From the NCBI GenBank assembly GCA_040220135.1, contig JAVJTT010000006.1:62001-126000 (forward strand): DNA of 64,000 bases, in the 5' to 3' direction. This document shows positions 1 through 8,561 of this stretch, piece after piece. The first letter of the stretch is position 1. Each line of letters opens with the position of its first letter. The position numbers and the translations under genes were made by a program. Below the pieces are notes generated by a model, which was given only the letters and a program-made list of their open reading frames with translations, did no database searches and had not been told where the DNA came from. The DNA is from CAJXMH01 sp040220135 (GTDB taxonomy: Bacteria; Bacteroidota; Bacteroidia; Flavobacteriales_E; Vicingaceae).

Positions 1-1
1 T

Positions 2-106
2 CCCCAAAATGAAATTGATGTAAGTGAACTTTCTAAGGGGCTCTATTTCATAAGCCTCCAAACTCAATCCGGTGAACTGATTAACCGGAAATTTGTGAAG
101 CAATGA
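2..106 (+). CDS. 3' end of a T9SS-sorted protein (truncated by window edge)
   Basis: The window opens inside a reading frame that ends at the TGA at 104-106. The visible 34 residues contain the ISxLxxGLYFISLQT-type pattern and end in NRKFVKQ, which is the last part of a type A T9SS C-terminal sorting domain. This tail is almost the same as the tail of the next gene; the first 36 bases of the window are identical to 2644-2679. I infer a tandem paralogue, probably another large FG-GAP repeat protein, but the N-terminal part is outside the window so only the export domain is supported. Confidence 0.8.
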   Translation, partial: PQNEIDVSELSKGLYFISLQTQSGELINRKFVKQ

Positions 107-214
107 GTTTCTATTGGGAAAACGCTGGAATTCAGTTTCATAAAACAAAAATTAAATAGACTCAGAAACGGCTAACTACCTTAAGTTTACATTAGTTAAA
201 AGCATTTTGATTCA

Positions 215-2749
215 ATGAGAGCTATTCTGCTAATTTTTACTCTAATTATCGCCATGGTAAGTTCTGCTCAAAGAATGGATTTTAGGCGAGTAAAACCATC
301 CACTCCCACTCCTTTCTTAGAATTTGTTTTCTCAGGTTCTGCATCTGCACTTTTCCCTGCTGATTTTGATATGGACGGCGATATTGATATCATCAGCCCG
401 GCTTCTTTCTTGTATCAAGGAAGAGAAGTCGGCTCTTCCATATACTTTAACGATGGTTTAGGAAACTTTAGTCAACAAAACTTACCCTTTTCCTTTGAAA
501 ATAGAGATCAAGGAATCATGTCTGATATCGATCAAGATGGAGATATGGACCTTTTAGCAGCCTACACAAATGAAGGACTTAAGTTATACCTGAATGAGGG
601 AAATGCAACATTTAGAGAATATAAAATTTCTAGCGTTTCAATGAGAGGGGCTAAAATCTCTGTTCTTGACCTCGAGAACGATGGTGACTTAGATATAGTG
701 GTGCATGCAGATACAATGCAAAATGGAGATAAGCACGCTATCCTTTTTTTCAAACAAATTGCTCCATTACAGTTCATTTTAGAAGACCGAATCTCTTCCT
801 CACAAAGCATTAGCGAAAAATATAGCGCATTTATTGTTATCGATAAAAACAATGATGGCTTTGATGATCTTTTAGGTATCGGACGCATCAGTCGACTATT
901 TATAAATGACAGCAGCGGATTCTTTCTACCCCAGTTTGGTCCTCAATTTCCTTCTTATGATTTTATACGCGCAGTTCAAGTATTAGATTTTAACGAAGAC
1001 TCTCTGCCAGATATCATATTATCAGGAGATTCTATCGGAAGTAGTGACGCTTTCAGTTTTGCAGCTTACTCCAACACTGTCCATTCACGATTTGACTTTT
1101 ACCCTATAGCTAATAATCCCAACATTGAAGCAGAAATACTCGAACTGTATGATTTCAATTACGATGGCAAGAAAGACATCTATATCAATGGGTTTGATCT
1201 TGATAGCAATCAAAATAGAGCTTTGATTTTACGCAATTTAGGTGGAGGTGTTTTTGATAATTCAAAAAGCCCCTTTGATCCAATACAGTTTGGAAGTAGT
1301 GTTTTTGCCGACTTCAATCAAGATGGTCTCAAGGATTATTTTCACTTTGGTTTTATCCTAAATGAGGGCATCAATAAAAATTATTTTCTAGCTGATTCCG
1401 CAGGATTTCAAAAGGTACAAACTGAGCAATTTGATCCAGTTGCTGAAGGCCGTCACTCGATAGGAGATATAGATGGCGACGGAGACCAAGATGTAATTAT
1501 AAGTGGTCAAAAAGGAGGCAAATTAAAAACCCAGATTTATTTTAATCTTGGTAATCTCACTTTCAGAAAGGACACCCAAACTTATGATGGTATTAAAGTT
1601 ACAAAACAAGAATTAGTTGACTTTGACCAAGATGGAGATTTGGATTTGATCGTAGGTGGTAACGAAGGCAGTTCTCCTGGAGACCCTCCTATTTATCGCC
1701 TATATTTCAATAATGGAAATGGTGTTTTTAATGACACTACAATTACGCTGAATCAAGGCTTGTCACCTTGGGTATCTTACACTTGTGGAGATATCGATGG
1801 CGATTCTGATGTGGACATTCTAATTAACAGAGTTGTGAATGGTAGTTTTTATACAGCTATACATAGAAATGATGGTGAAGGCAGTTTTTCTGTAGAGGCT
1901 ACACCTGAATTTTATGGCAACAGGCATGGCTTATTACATCTATTTGATGTTGATAATGACCAAGATCTTGATTTGCTATTTACTGGTGTAGTTAATCCAA
2001 CCACAGAGGTTGAAAGAATATATGAGAATGACGGACTGGGGAGTTTTAGCCTATTAACTGAAGGCCAAATCCCATTCAGAACTTGGGGCGTAACACTTAA
2101 CTACGACTTAAACCAAGATGGTTTTCAAGACTTAATTTTTCCCGGTATTGGTAATTTTTACCTAGGCAATGGGAATGGCACTTTTAATCAAACTGCTAAT
2201 CCTTTTGGCTTTCTTGCGGGACTGAATCAACTCAAGGTAGCTGACTTCAATCGAGACGGCTATCCGGATTTGATTGGTTTCTACCAAAGTCAGCTCTTTT
2301 CAAATCAAATTGATATTTATTTGAACGATAAAGCAGGGGGATTTTACGAAATCAACAATAATCTTGATTTTGTCTTAAGCGGAGGTGACTTGAGCATTTT
2401 TGATGCAGACAATGATGGTTTGGATGAATTTCTATTTAGTGGAACTGATTTTACTGGTAACCAACAGACTCTTTTTTATCAAAATATTAATCATGTGAGC
2501 TTACAAGAATCTGAATATAAGTCTTTTATTCCTCTATTCTATCCAAGCCCGACTAAAGGAAAACTCTTTTTCTCAACGCAAGAGAAGTTTAGCTTAATTA
2601 GAGTGTATGATCAAAATGGAAGACTCGTAAAGCATTGGGATACTCCCCAAAATGAAATTGATGTAAGTGAACTTTCTAATGGTTTGTACTTAATTAATCT
2701 CCAAACCCATTCTGGCAAATTGATCAATCGAAAGTTTGTGAAGCAGTAG
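215..2749 (+). CDS. FG-GAP/VCBS repeat protein with T9SS sorting domain
   Basis: This 844-residue protein starts with a signal peptide (hydrophobic residues 3-17, ending SSAQ). About fourteen repeats follow, each with a calcium-loop pattern of the DxDxDGDxD type, for example DFDMDGDIDII, DIDQDGDMDLL and DIDGDGDQDVI. These are FG-GAP/VCBS blades, which usually build beta-propellers that bind carbohydrate, protein or calcium at the cell surface. The last 75 residues (YPSPTKGKLFF through NRKFVKQ) form a type A T9SS sorting domain, so the protein should cross the outer membrane and be secreted or surface-attached. The upstream frame ends in a near-identical tail, so the two genes are tandem paralogues. 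No enzyme domain is visible, and the ligand is unknown. Confidence 0.9.
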   Translation: MRAILLIFTLIIAMVSSAQRMDFRRVKPSTPTPFLEFVFSGSASALFPADFDMDGDIDIISPASFLYQGREVGSSIYFNDGLGNFSQQNLPFSFENRDQGIMSDIDQDGDMDLLAAYTNEGLKLYLNEGNATFREYKISSVSMRGAKISVLDLENDGDLDIVVHADTMQNGDKHAILFFKQIAPLQFILEDRISSSQSISEKYSAFIVIDKNNDGFDDLLGIGRISRLFINDSSGFFLPQFGPQFPSYDFIRAVQVLDFNEDSLPDIILSGDSIGSSDAFSFAAYSNTVHSRFDFYPIANNPNIEAEILELYDFNYDGKKDIYINGFDLDSNQNRALILRNLGGGVFDNSKSPFDPIQFGSSVFADFNQDGLKDYFHFGFILNEGINKNYFLADSAGFQKVQTEQFDPVAEGRHSIGDIDGDGDQDVIISGQKGGKLKTQIYFNLGNLTFRKDTQTYDGIKVTKQELVDFDQDGDLDLIVGGNEGSSPGDPPIYRLYFNNGNGVFNDTTITLNQGLSPWVSYTCGDIDGDSDVDILINRVVNGSFYTAIHRNDGEGSFSVEATPEFYGNRHGLLHLFDVDNDQDLDLLFTGVVNPTTEVERIYENDGLGSFSLLTEGQIPFRTWGVTLNYDLNQDGFQDLIFPGIGNFYLGNGNGTFNQTANPFGFLAGLNQLKVADFNRDGYPDLIGFYQSQLFSNQIDIYLNDKAGGFYEINNNLDFVLSGGDLSIFDADNDGLDEFLFSGTDFTGNQQTLFYQNINHVSLQESEYKSFIPLFYPSPTKGKLFFSTQEKFSLIRVYDQNGRLVKHWDTPQNEIDVSELSNGLYLINLQTHSGKLINRKFVKQ

Positions 2750-2750
2750 C

Positions 2751-2858
2751 TATTGCATAGAGCACTCCAAGTGGATACTGAGCTCGGAGATATTACATTC
2801 GCTGTCAGGAAACTCTATGGCACTTTGTGACTTCTCTGTTCCACTCTATGAAACAACC
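2751..2858 (+). repeat. 110-bp dispersed hairpin repeat, copy A (diverged)
   Basis: The stretch from TATTGCATAGAG to TATGAAACAACC matches the start, middle and end of the better conserved copies at 4499-5249, with a degraded centre. The right half keeps CACTTTGTGACTTCTCTGT. It fills most of the gap between the FG-GAP gene and the ligase gene and has the same orientation as copies B, C and D. Confidence 0.65.
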
Positions 2859-2895
2859 AAAATCAATTTTCATGCTTCCTTGTTAATTTCATAGC

Positions 2896-4485
2896 ATGAA
2901 AGATTTCGTCCATTTGTTTCAACAACTCGACCAAACGACCAAGACCAACAAAAAGGTGGCGGCTTTGGTGAGCTATTTTGAGCAGGCTGATGAAATGGAC
3001 AAATTATGGACAATTGCCATTCTCAGTCACCGTCGACCAAAACGCAGCGTGCGCACTAGTATGTTGCGAAAATGGGCCGCAGAAGTGTCTGGCATTCCCC
3101 TTTGGCTATTTGAAGACTCTTATCATGTGGTTGGGGATTTAGCAGAAACCATGGCTTTGGTGCATCCCAATGTTGAAAGTAAAGCCCTTAAAAGCTTGAG
3201 CGAGTGGATCCAGTTTCTAATCGAACTCTATGAGCTTGAAGAGGCTGAGAAGAAGAAAAAAGTTTTGTGGGCTTGGGATCAACTAGACCAACAAGAGCGT
3301 TTTGTCTTTAATAAACTGATCACAGGGGGCTGGCGCATGGGGCTGTCGCAAAAACTAATGACCAGAGCTTTGGCCAAACATACTGGCATTGAAGAAAATA
3401 TGCTCTCCCACCGACTAATGGGCGATTGGAAGCCGCAAAACACCACTTACCAAAAGTTGGTATTAGAGGAAGATGAAGCTGAAAACCTCTCTCGCCCTTA
3501 TCCTTTTTACCTAGCTTATCCACTCGAGCAAGAAACCAAAGAGCTAGGATCAGTCGAGGATTGGATTGCCGAACGCAAATGGGATGGCATTCGAGGTCAG
3601 CTCATCGTAAGAGAAAGAGAATTGTTTGTTTGGTCGAGAGGTGAAGAGTTGGTGACCGCCAAGTTTCCTGAATTTGAAGAGTTGAGAGAAAAACTACCTT
3701 CGGGAACAGTGATCGACGGAGAGATCTTAGCTTATGAAAACGGAGAGCCCTTGAACTTTAACGTACTCCAAACCCGCATTGGTCGCAAAAATGTAAGTAA
3801 GGCCATTTTAAAAAAAGCTCCGGTAATCATGATGGCTTACGACCTACTAGAACATCAAGGAGAAGATATTCGGCACAAACCCATGCGAGAAAGAAAAAGG
3901 CTTTTGGAGGCTTGCATGAGTAAGATTGATTCAGACAAATTGCTTTTATCTCCTGTGCTAAAAGTGAATAGTTGGGAGCAATTGGCCAAAGAAAGAGATC
4001 GTTCAAGGGAGTTTTATGCAGAAGGATTAATGCTGAAGCATCAAGACTCCACTTATAAAGTGGGTCGTAAAAAAGGCGATTGGTGGAAATGGAAAATCGA
4101 CCCTTTAACCATTGATGCGGTTTTGCTTTACGCCATGCGAGGTCATGGTAGAAGAGCTAACCTTTACTCTGATTATACTTTTGCGGTTTGGAAGGGCGAT
4201 GAACTTGTTCCCTTTACGAAAGCCTATTCAGGCCTGACCGATAAAGAAATAAGACAAGTGGATGCTTTTGTAAAGAAAAACACCAAAGAGCGCTTTGGCC
4301 CGGTGCGTAGTGTGAATCCGGAATTGGTTTTTGAAATTGCATTTGAAGGCATTGCCAAATCTAGCCGACATAAATCAGGCGTTGCCTTGCGTTTTCCGCG
4401 TATGCATCGCTGGCGAAAAGATAAACCCAAGGAAGAAGCCAATACGCTCGAAGATTTACAGGATTTGTTGGAATTGTACGGATAG
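2896..4485 (+). CDS. ATP-dependent DNA ligase, ligase-associated repair type
   Basis: This 529-residue enzyme seals nicks in DNA using ATP. The N-terminal ligase domain covers about residues 1-170. The adenylation domain contains motif I ERKWDGIR with the AMP-accepting lysine at K228, then VIDGEI (motif III), YAEGLMLKH (motif IV) and WWKWK (motif V). An OB-fold region follows with VFEIAFEGI. The length and sequence fit the family called cisplatin damage response ATP-dependent ligase, which normally sits in one operon with a DEXH helicase, an exonuclease and the PdeM nuclease. Here the helicase is at 20046 and PdeM at 25208, and no exonuclease is seen. There is no clear ribosome binding site; the ATG follows repeat copy A by 37 bases. 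Confidence 0.93.
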   Translation: MKDFVHLFQQLDQTTKTNKKVAALVSYFEQADEMDKLWTIAILSHRRPKRSVRTSMLRKWAAEVSGIPLWLFEDSYHVVGDLAETMALVHPNVESKALKSLSEWIQFLIELYELEEAEKKKKVLWAWDQLDQQERFVFNKLITGGWRMGLSQKLMTRALAKHTGIEENMLSHRLMGDWKPQNTTYQKLVLEEDEAENLSRPYPFYLAYPLEQETKELGSVEDWIAERKWDGIRGQLIVRERELFVWSRGEELVTAKFPEFEELREKLPSGTVIDGEILAYENGEPLNFNVLQTRIGRKNVSKAILKKAPVIMMAYDLLEHQGEDIRHKPMRERKRLLEACMSKIDSDKLLLSPVLKVNSWEQLAKERDRSREFYAEGLMLKHQDSTYKVGRKKGDWWKWKIDPLTIDAVLLYAMRGHGRRANLYSDYTFAVWKGDELVPFTKAYSGLTDKEIRQVDAFVKKNTKERFGPVRSVNPELVFEIAFEGIAKSSRHKSGVALRFPRMHRWRKDKPKEEANTLEDLQDLLELYG

Positions 4486-4498
4486 ACAAACTCTAGGC

Positions 4499-4608
4499 TA
4501 TTGCACAAAGTACACTAAGAAGACACAGAGTTTCACTGAGGTAACTCTAACTTCCAAGAAACACTTTGAGGCTCTTTGTGAATTCTCTGTGATACTCTGT
4601 GAAACAAC
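4499..4608 (+). repeat. 110-bp dispersed hairpin repeat, copy B
   Basis: The unit begins TATTGCACAAAG and ends GTGAAACAAC. Its left half carries AAGACACAGAGTTTCACTGA and its right half TTGTGAATTCTCTGTG. The two halves are imperfect reverse complements, so the unit can form a long hairpin. It starts 14 bases after the ligase stop codon. Copy C follows after 8 bases in the same orientation. Confidence 0.85.
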
Positions 4609-4616
4609 TAATGTAT

Positions 4617-4722
4617 TATTGCAAAAAGCTCGCTAAGAAGCGCAGAGTTTCACTAAGGTATAACTACTAAGAAACACTTTGTGGCACTTTGTGACTTCTC
4701 TGTGGCACTCCTTGAAACAACC
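4617..4722 (+). repeat. 110-bp dispersed hairpin repeat, copy C
   Basis: The unit runs from TATTGCAAAAAG to TTGAAACAACC and matches copies B and D along its whole length, including AGAAACACTTTGTGGCACTT in the middle. It ends 9 bases before the stop codon of the GxxExxY gene on the opposite strand. Confidence 0.85.
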
Positions 4723-4731
4723 AAGACCGAT

Positions 4732-5112
4732 CTAATTGATCAATCTTTTTATTCCTTGCTTCATCACGGAAACATGAAAGTTTAGCAATAATCCAAGTTT
4801 ATAATCTCCTAATCTCAAATAAGTTAACACCTGAGCCTTGTGTACATCAGTTAAAGTTTCAACTGTTTTGATTTCGATTACTAACTTATTATTAACTAGC
4901 AAATCAATTCTGTAACCATGATCTAGTTTAACATTTTTATAAACTATAGGCATAGGTTTTTCTTCGTTAACCTTTAATCCTGCTAGTTTCAATTCATGCG
5001 CTAAACATTTTTGGTATGCAGATTCCAATAAGCCTGGACCTAACTTTTTATGCACTTCTATAGCGCAACCTATCACAATAGTTGCTAGTTCGTTTTCACT
5101 ATAATTTTCCAT
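4732..5112 (-). CDS. GxxExxY protein, PD-(D/E)XK nuclease-like
   Basis: This 126-residue protein carries the defining GLLESAY motif (G27, E30, Y33). It also has a nuclease-type core, with D70 in YRIDLLV and E80-I-K82 in LVIEIK, which are the residues that bind the metal in PD-(D/E)XK enzymes. Proteins of this family are widespread and their function is not established; a DNA or RNA nuclease role is inferred from the fold. The gene is alone on the minus strand and lies between copies C and D of the 110-bp repeat, with copy B just beyond. All three copies point the same way, so gene plus repeats look like one unit placed between the ligase and reductase genes. Confidence 0.9.
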   Translation of the reverse strand: MENYSENELATIVIGCAIEVHKKLGPGLLESAYQKCLAHELKLAGLKVNEEKPMPIVYKNVKLDHGYRIDLLVNNKLVIEIKTVETLTDVHKAQVLTYLRLGDYKLGLLLNFHVSVMKQGIKRLIN

Positions 5113-5138
5113 GCTTTTAAATTAAGAAAATAGTTGGT

Positions 5139-5249
5139 TATTGCACAAAACAGACTAAGAAGACACAGAGTTTCACTGAGATAATTCTAACTTCTAAGAA
5201 ACACTTTGTGGTATTTTATCACTTCTCTATGGTACTCCGTGAAATAACC
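5139..5249 (+). repeat. 110-bp dispersed hairpin repeat, copy D
   Basis: The unit runs from TATTGCACAAAACAG to GTGAAATAACC and contains AAGACACAGAGTTTCACTGA and AAGAAACACTTTGTGG, shared with copies B and C. It closes the GxxExxY locus on the 5' side of that gene, so the gene's promoter probably lies in or beside this copy. Confidence 0.85.
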
Positions 5250-5311
5250 AAATGAACGCAGAAACAAAATGTCAAATTCTTAGTTTTATAGGCACACCAA
5301 ACTTTAGGAAA

Positions 5312-6295
5312 ATGGAATACAAGAATCTCGGAAAGTCAGGATTAAAAGTTAGTCGTGTATCACTAGGCTCATGGTTAACTTTTGGAAAACAAATAGAAAA
5401 TAGCATAGCCGAAGACCTCATGGATTTAGCCTATGATAAAGGCGTCAACTTTTTTGACAATGCTGAAATATACGCCCGTGGAGAATCCGAAAGGGTAATG
5501 GGTAAGATCTTGAAAAATAGAGATTGGCAACGTGATTCCTACATTGTTTCGTCCAAAGCCTTTTTTGGTGATGGTGGTCAATTGCCTACTCAAAAAGGAT
5601 TGAATCGAAAACACTTAGTAGAAGCCTGTGAAGCAGCTTTAAAGCGCCTTCAGCTCGACTATTTAGACCTTTTCTTTTGTCACCGACCAGACAAAGAAAC
5701 TCCCATTGAAGAAACAGTTTGGACCATGCATAACTTAATCCAACAAGGGAAAATTTTATATTGGGGAACTTCTGAGTGGAGTGCTCAAGAAATTATGGAA
5801 GCCCACATGGTAGCCAAGCAATATAATTTAATTGGTCCTACCATGGAGCAACCCCAGTATAATATGCTGCACCGTGAAAAAGTGGAAAATGAATTCAGTC
5901 AGATATATAAGAATGTTGGCTTGGGAACTACCATTTGGTCGCCCCTTGCCTCGGGAATTTTAACCGGAAAATACAACGATGGAATGCCTGAAGAAACTAG
6001 GCTTTCTATGGATGGATTAGAGTGGTTAAAGGATGCCAATCTGGTGGAAGAAAAGCTTGATAAAGTACGTGAACTAACAAAGTTTGCCAAAGAATTAGGA
6101 ACTACCATGCCTAAGTTAGCCATTGCTTGGACCTTGAAAAATGAAAATGTGAGTACTGCTATTTTAGGGGCATCTAAGAAAGAACAGTTAGAAGAAACCT
6201 TGACCGTAATTGACGACCTTGAGAAGGTTGATGAGGAAGCCATGGATAAAATTGAGGAGATTTTAGATAATAAACCTGATTTCCCGGCATTCTAA
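5312..6295 (+). CDS. Aldo/keto reductase (Kv-beta-like family)
   Basis: This 327-residue NADPH-dependent oxidoreductase has the family start EYKNLGKSGLKVS, the catalytic Asp/Tyr region FFDNAEIYARGESE, and DYLDLFFCHRPD, GTSEWSAQEI and QPQYNMLHRE, all typical of the branch related to potassium channel beta subunits and YghZ. It reduces carbonyl compounds in the cytoplasm; the substrate cannot be told. An ATG at 5252 in the same frame would add 20 unrelated residues that begin at the edge of repeat copy D. I chose 5312 because the family begins there and AGGA lies just upstream. The stop overlaps the convergent gene at 6292 by 4 bases. Confidence 0.9.
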   Translation: MEYKNLGKSGLKVSRVSLGSWLTFGKQIENSIAEDLMDLAYDKGVNFFDNAEIYARGESERVMGKILKNRDWQRDSYIVSSKAFFGDGGQLPTQKGLNRKHLVEACEAALKRLQLDYLDLFFCHRPDKETPIEETVWTMHNLIQQGKILYWGTSEWSAQEIMEAHMVAKQYNLIGPTMEQPQYNMLHREKVENEFSQIYKNVGLGTTIWSPLASGILTGKYNDGMPEETRLSMDGLEWLKDANLVEEKLDKVRELTKFAKELGTTMPKLAIAWTLKNENVSTAILGASKKEQLEETLTVIDDLEKVDEEAMDKIEEILDNKPDFPAF

Positions 6296-6711
6296 ATCAG
6301 AACTCTCTCAATTTGCTTCTTTATAGGTTCTGTAAAGTGGTTGAGGTAAATAAAACCATCGGGATTTAGCTCTGACATCCACTTTTTGGCTTCACAATCG
6401 TTGTCATTACACAAAAAATAAAAAGGGATATCGTATTCCAGCTTTATTATTTTGGCCACTTGGAATCCATCTAGCTTGCCTTCCAATTTCGCATTAATGA
6501 AGAGCAGATCTGGCTCATTGGCTTCAATTGATTGCTCTATCTCATAAATGTTTGATAGGCAACCCATGTAAATGTGATTTAAGTCAATTACGGCATCAGC
6601 TACCGTACGACTACTCATGGGCTTTGAGTCGACCAATAAAACCTGCTTCGCTAAATGATAAATTGGCTCGTAGTTGGTTTTCTTTCGAAGAAGTGAATTG
6701 TGTAGTGTCAT
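6292..6711 (-). CDS. Degenerate response-regulator receiver protein
   Basis: This 139-residue protein has the outline of a CheY-like receiver domain: QVLLVDSK as first strand, PDLLFINAKLEGKLDGFQVAK as the phosphorylation-site strand, and a predicted end helix. The usual phospho-accepting Asp is Asn73, only one acidic residue (D28) remains of the usual pair, and the conserved Lys of the KP motif is replaced (IYLNHFTEP). It therefore probably cannot be phosphorylated in the normal way. No output domain is present. It follows the TPR/LuxR-type regulator at 6789 on the same strand with a 77-base gap, so both may be read together. Confidence 0.7.
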   Translation of the reverse strand: MTLHNSLLRKKTNYEPIYHLAKQVLLVDSKPMSSRTVADAVIDLNHIYMGCLSNIYEIEQSIEANEPDLLFINAKLEGKLDGFQVAKIIKLEYDIPFYFLCNDNDCEAKKWMSELNPDGFIYLNHFTEPIKKQIERVLI

Positions 6712-6788
6712 TGAAAGTAATTTGCTGCTTAAAAGTAGATACTACTTCAATATGCCTTTTAAATATGGCATGGACAAAAAGGGGACAA

Positions 6789-8495
6789 CTACAAGCTGGC
6801 TAGATAATCCTCAATGTTTTCAATGCCTTCAGCAATTAACTTTTTCTTAAGGCGAAAGCGAGATTTAGTGACACTTTCGGTTGAAATTCCTAAGGTATCT
6901 GCAATTTCACCATGACTCATGTCCAACTTTGTTAAGGCTAAAAGTCTTTTTTCCCCTTTGGTAAAATCGAAAGTAGAACGATTTAGCCTTTCAAAGAATT
7001 CAGGGTGAACACGATCAAAGAGTAATTTGAAACGCTTCCAATCATCGTCGGTTAGAATTTTTAAGTCAGCCAGCTTTTCCAATTCATCCGATTTTTGATT
7101 TCTATACTTCTCAAGCTCTTCTTCTTTGTCGATCATTTTTAGCTGAAACTGCTTAATTGTCTTGTTCTTCTCTAATAACTCTCTCACATAGTTCTCCAGT
7201 TCAAACCTTCGGCTTTGAAGCTGTTTTTTACTATTTGCTAACTCTATTTCAATTATTTTCTTTTCCTCTGCTCTTTTTATGGCTCTCAGTCGAAAGAACA
7301 AAGCCACTACAATTAACAAAAGCAGAAAGCCTATTAAAATGGCTACAATGGTTTTTTGGTTCGCTTGTTCTAACTCTTGTTGACTCTTAAGCCTTTCTAT
7401 TTCCGCCTCTTTCTTAGAAATGTCATACTTTCTTTGCAGTAGCTCGATCTTATTACTGGTTTCTTCCACAAAAATAGAATCATCGAACTGCCGATTTATA
7501 TCTGAAAAATGGAGCGCCTTTTTATAGTCTCCGGCCGCTCTATAAGCATCCGAAACATATTGCGCAGCATCTTTGATCCGATATAAGTTTTTGTATTTCA
7601 CTGTGGTATCATACGACTGCTTTGTATAATGAATAGCTGAATCAAATTGCTCTAAACCTATATAACAACGGCCAATTGCGCCTAAAGAGTAGCCAATACC
7701 CCAACTGTCATTGATTTGCTGCTTTAGTTTTAGCGATTTCTTATTGTAATATAATGCACTGTCATAATGCTGCATGTTTCTGAAACAGTAGCCAATGTTT
7801 GAAAAGTGCTTAGCTCTGGCAAATAAATTGTCTTCTTCAATAAAGCTCAGAGCAACCTTTAAGGTATCAATCGCTTCTTGATTTCTTCCCGCCTTGCCAA
7901 TGGTAGCGGCGAAATTATTATAACAACGCGCTACTTGATTCCAGTTCTCAACAGCTTTGTAATGTTCTATAGCTTGTAGGTTATACCTTTCAGCCAACTT
8001 CATTTTAGCAGCATGTCGATAAGTTTCAGCCAAACTACTTTTGGCAAGCGCCATTAAGTAATCGTCTTTTTCTTTTTCAGCCACCTGCAGTGCTTTCAAG
8101 TCAAGTTCAACTGCCTTATCATGCCGATTCATATTTAAATGGTTATCAGCTAAGCGACCGAGTGCTTTTACCTTTAAACTTGGTTTATTGGTTCGATTTG
8201 CTGAAAGTAAAGCTTCCTTAAGGTAAGTTTCTGCTTCTTCAAAGAAACCTTGCTTTGCTTTTATATCGCCTATGCTTCGAAAAGCTTCAGAGCGAATTGA
8301 GTCCTTGATTACGATTTGTGGCGATTTTAAAATAGAATCCAGCCTAGCTAAAAGTTTTTCCGATTTTTTGTTGTGAACTTCTTCCGTACTATTCAAGCCT
8401 TTTAATAATTCCCTAACCTCTTTGTTTTGAGAGAATAGAAAAAGTGAGAAAAGCAAAAAAACAAGAAAAAAGCTAATTTTCAATATCCTTATCAC
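6789..8495 (-). CDS. TPR-repeat membrane regulator with LuxR-like HTH
   Basis: The 568-residue protein has an N-terminal signal or anchor segment (hydrophobic residues 7-21), a long run of tetratricopeptide repeats to about residue 370, a transmembrane helix (IVAILIGFLLLLIVVALFF), a coiled coil, and a C-terminal helix-turn-helix (HGEIADTLGISTESVTKSRF). This is a common Bacteroidota plan, in which periplasmic TPRs sense a partner and the cytoplasmic LuxR-like domain acts on DNA. The start is placed at the ATG before the hydrophobic segment. The gene is divergent from the GT-C operon at 8562 with 66 bases between, so it could regulate that operon; this is inference. Confidence 0.8.
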   Translation of the reverse strand: MIRILKISFFLVFLLFSLFLFSQNKEVRELLKGLNSTEEVHNKKSEKLLARLDSILKSPQIVIKDSIRSEAFRSIGDIKAKQGFFEEAETYLKEALLSANRTNKPSLKVKALGRLADNHLNMNRHDKAVELDLKALQVAEKEKDDYLMALAKSSLAETYRHAAKMKLAERYNLQAIEHYKAVENWNQVARCYNNFAATIGKAGRNQEAIDTLKVALSFIEEDNLFARAKHFSNIGYCFRNMQHYDSALYYNKKSLKLKQQINDSWGIGYSLGAIGRCYIGLEQFDSAIHYTKQSYDTTVKYKNLYRIKDAAQYVSDAYRAAGDYKKALHFSDINRQFDDSIFVEETSNKIELLQRKYDISKKEAEIERLKSQQELEQANQKTIVAILIGFLLLLIVVALFFRLRAIKRAEEKKIIEIELANSKKQLQSRRFELENYVRELLEKNKTIKQFQLKMIDKEEELEKYRNQKSDELEKLADLKILTDDDWKRFKLLFDRVHPEFFERLNRSTFDFTKGEKRLLALTKLDMSHGEIADTLGISTESVTKSRFRLKKKLIAEGIENIEDYLASL

Positions 8496-8561
8496 AGAGC
8501 TAATATAAAGGTTTATTCTAATGACTTATGGTATTTTTACCCCTTAAATTCGAACTTAAAG

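Noticed and set aside
4499..5249. CRISPR array
   Set aside because: The repeats are about 110 bases long, imperfect, hairpin-like and not separated by equal-sized unique spacers; no cas genes are present.
5252..5311. Longer N-terminus for the aldo/keto reductase
   Set aside because: The extra 20 residues do not fit the family and begin at the edge of a repeat unit; a better start with AGGA upstream is at 5312.
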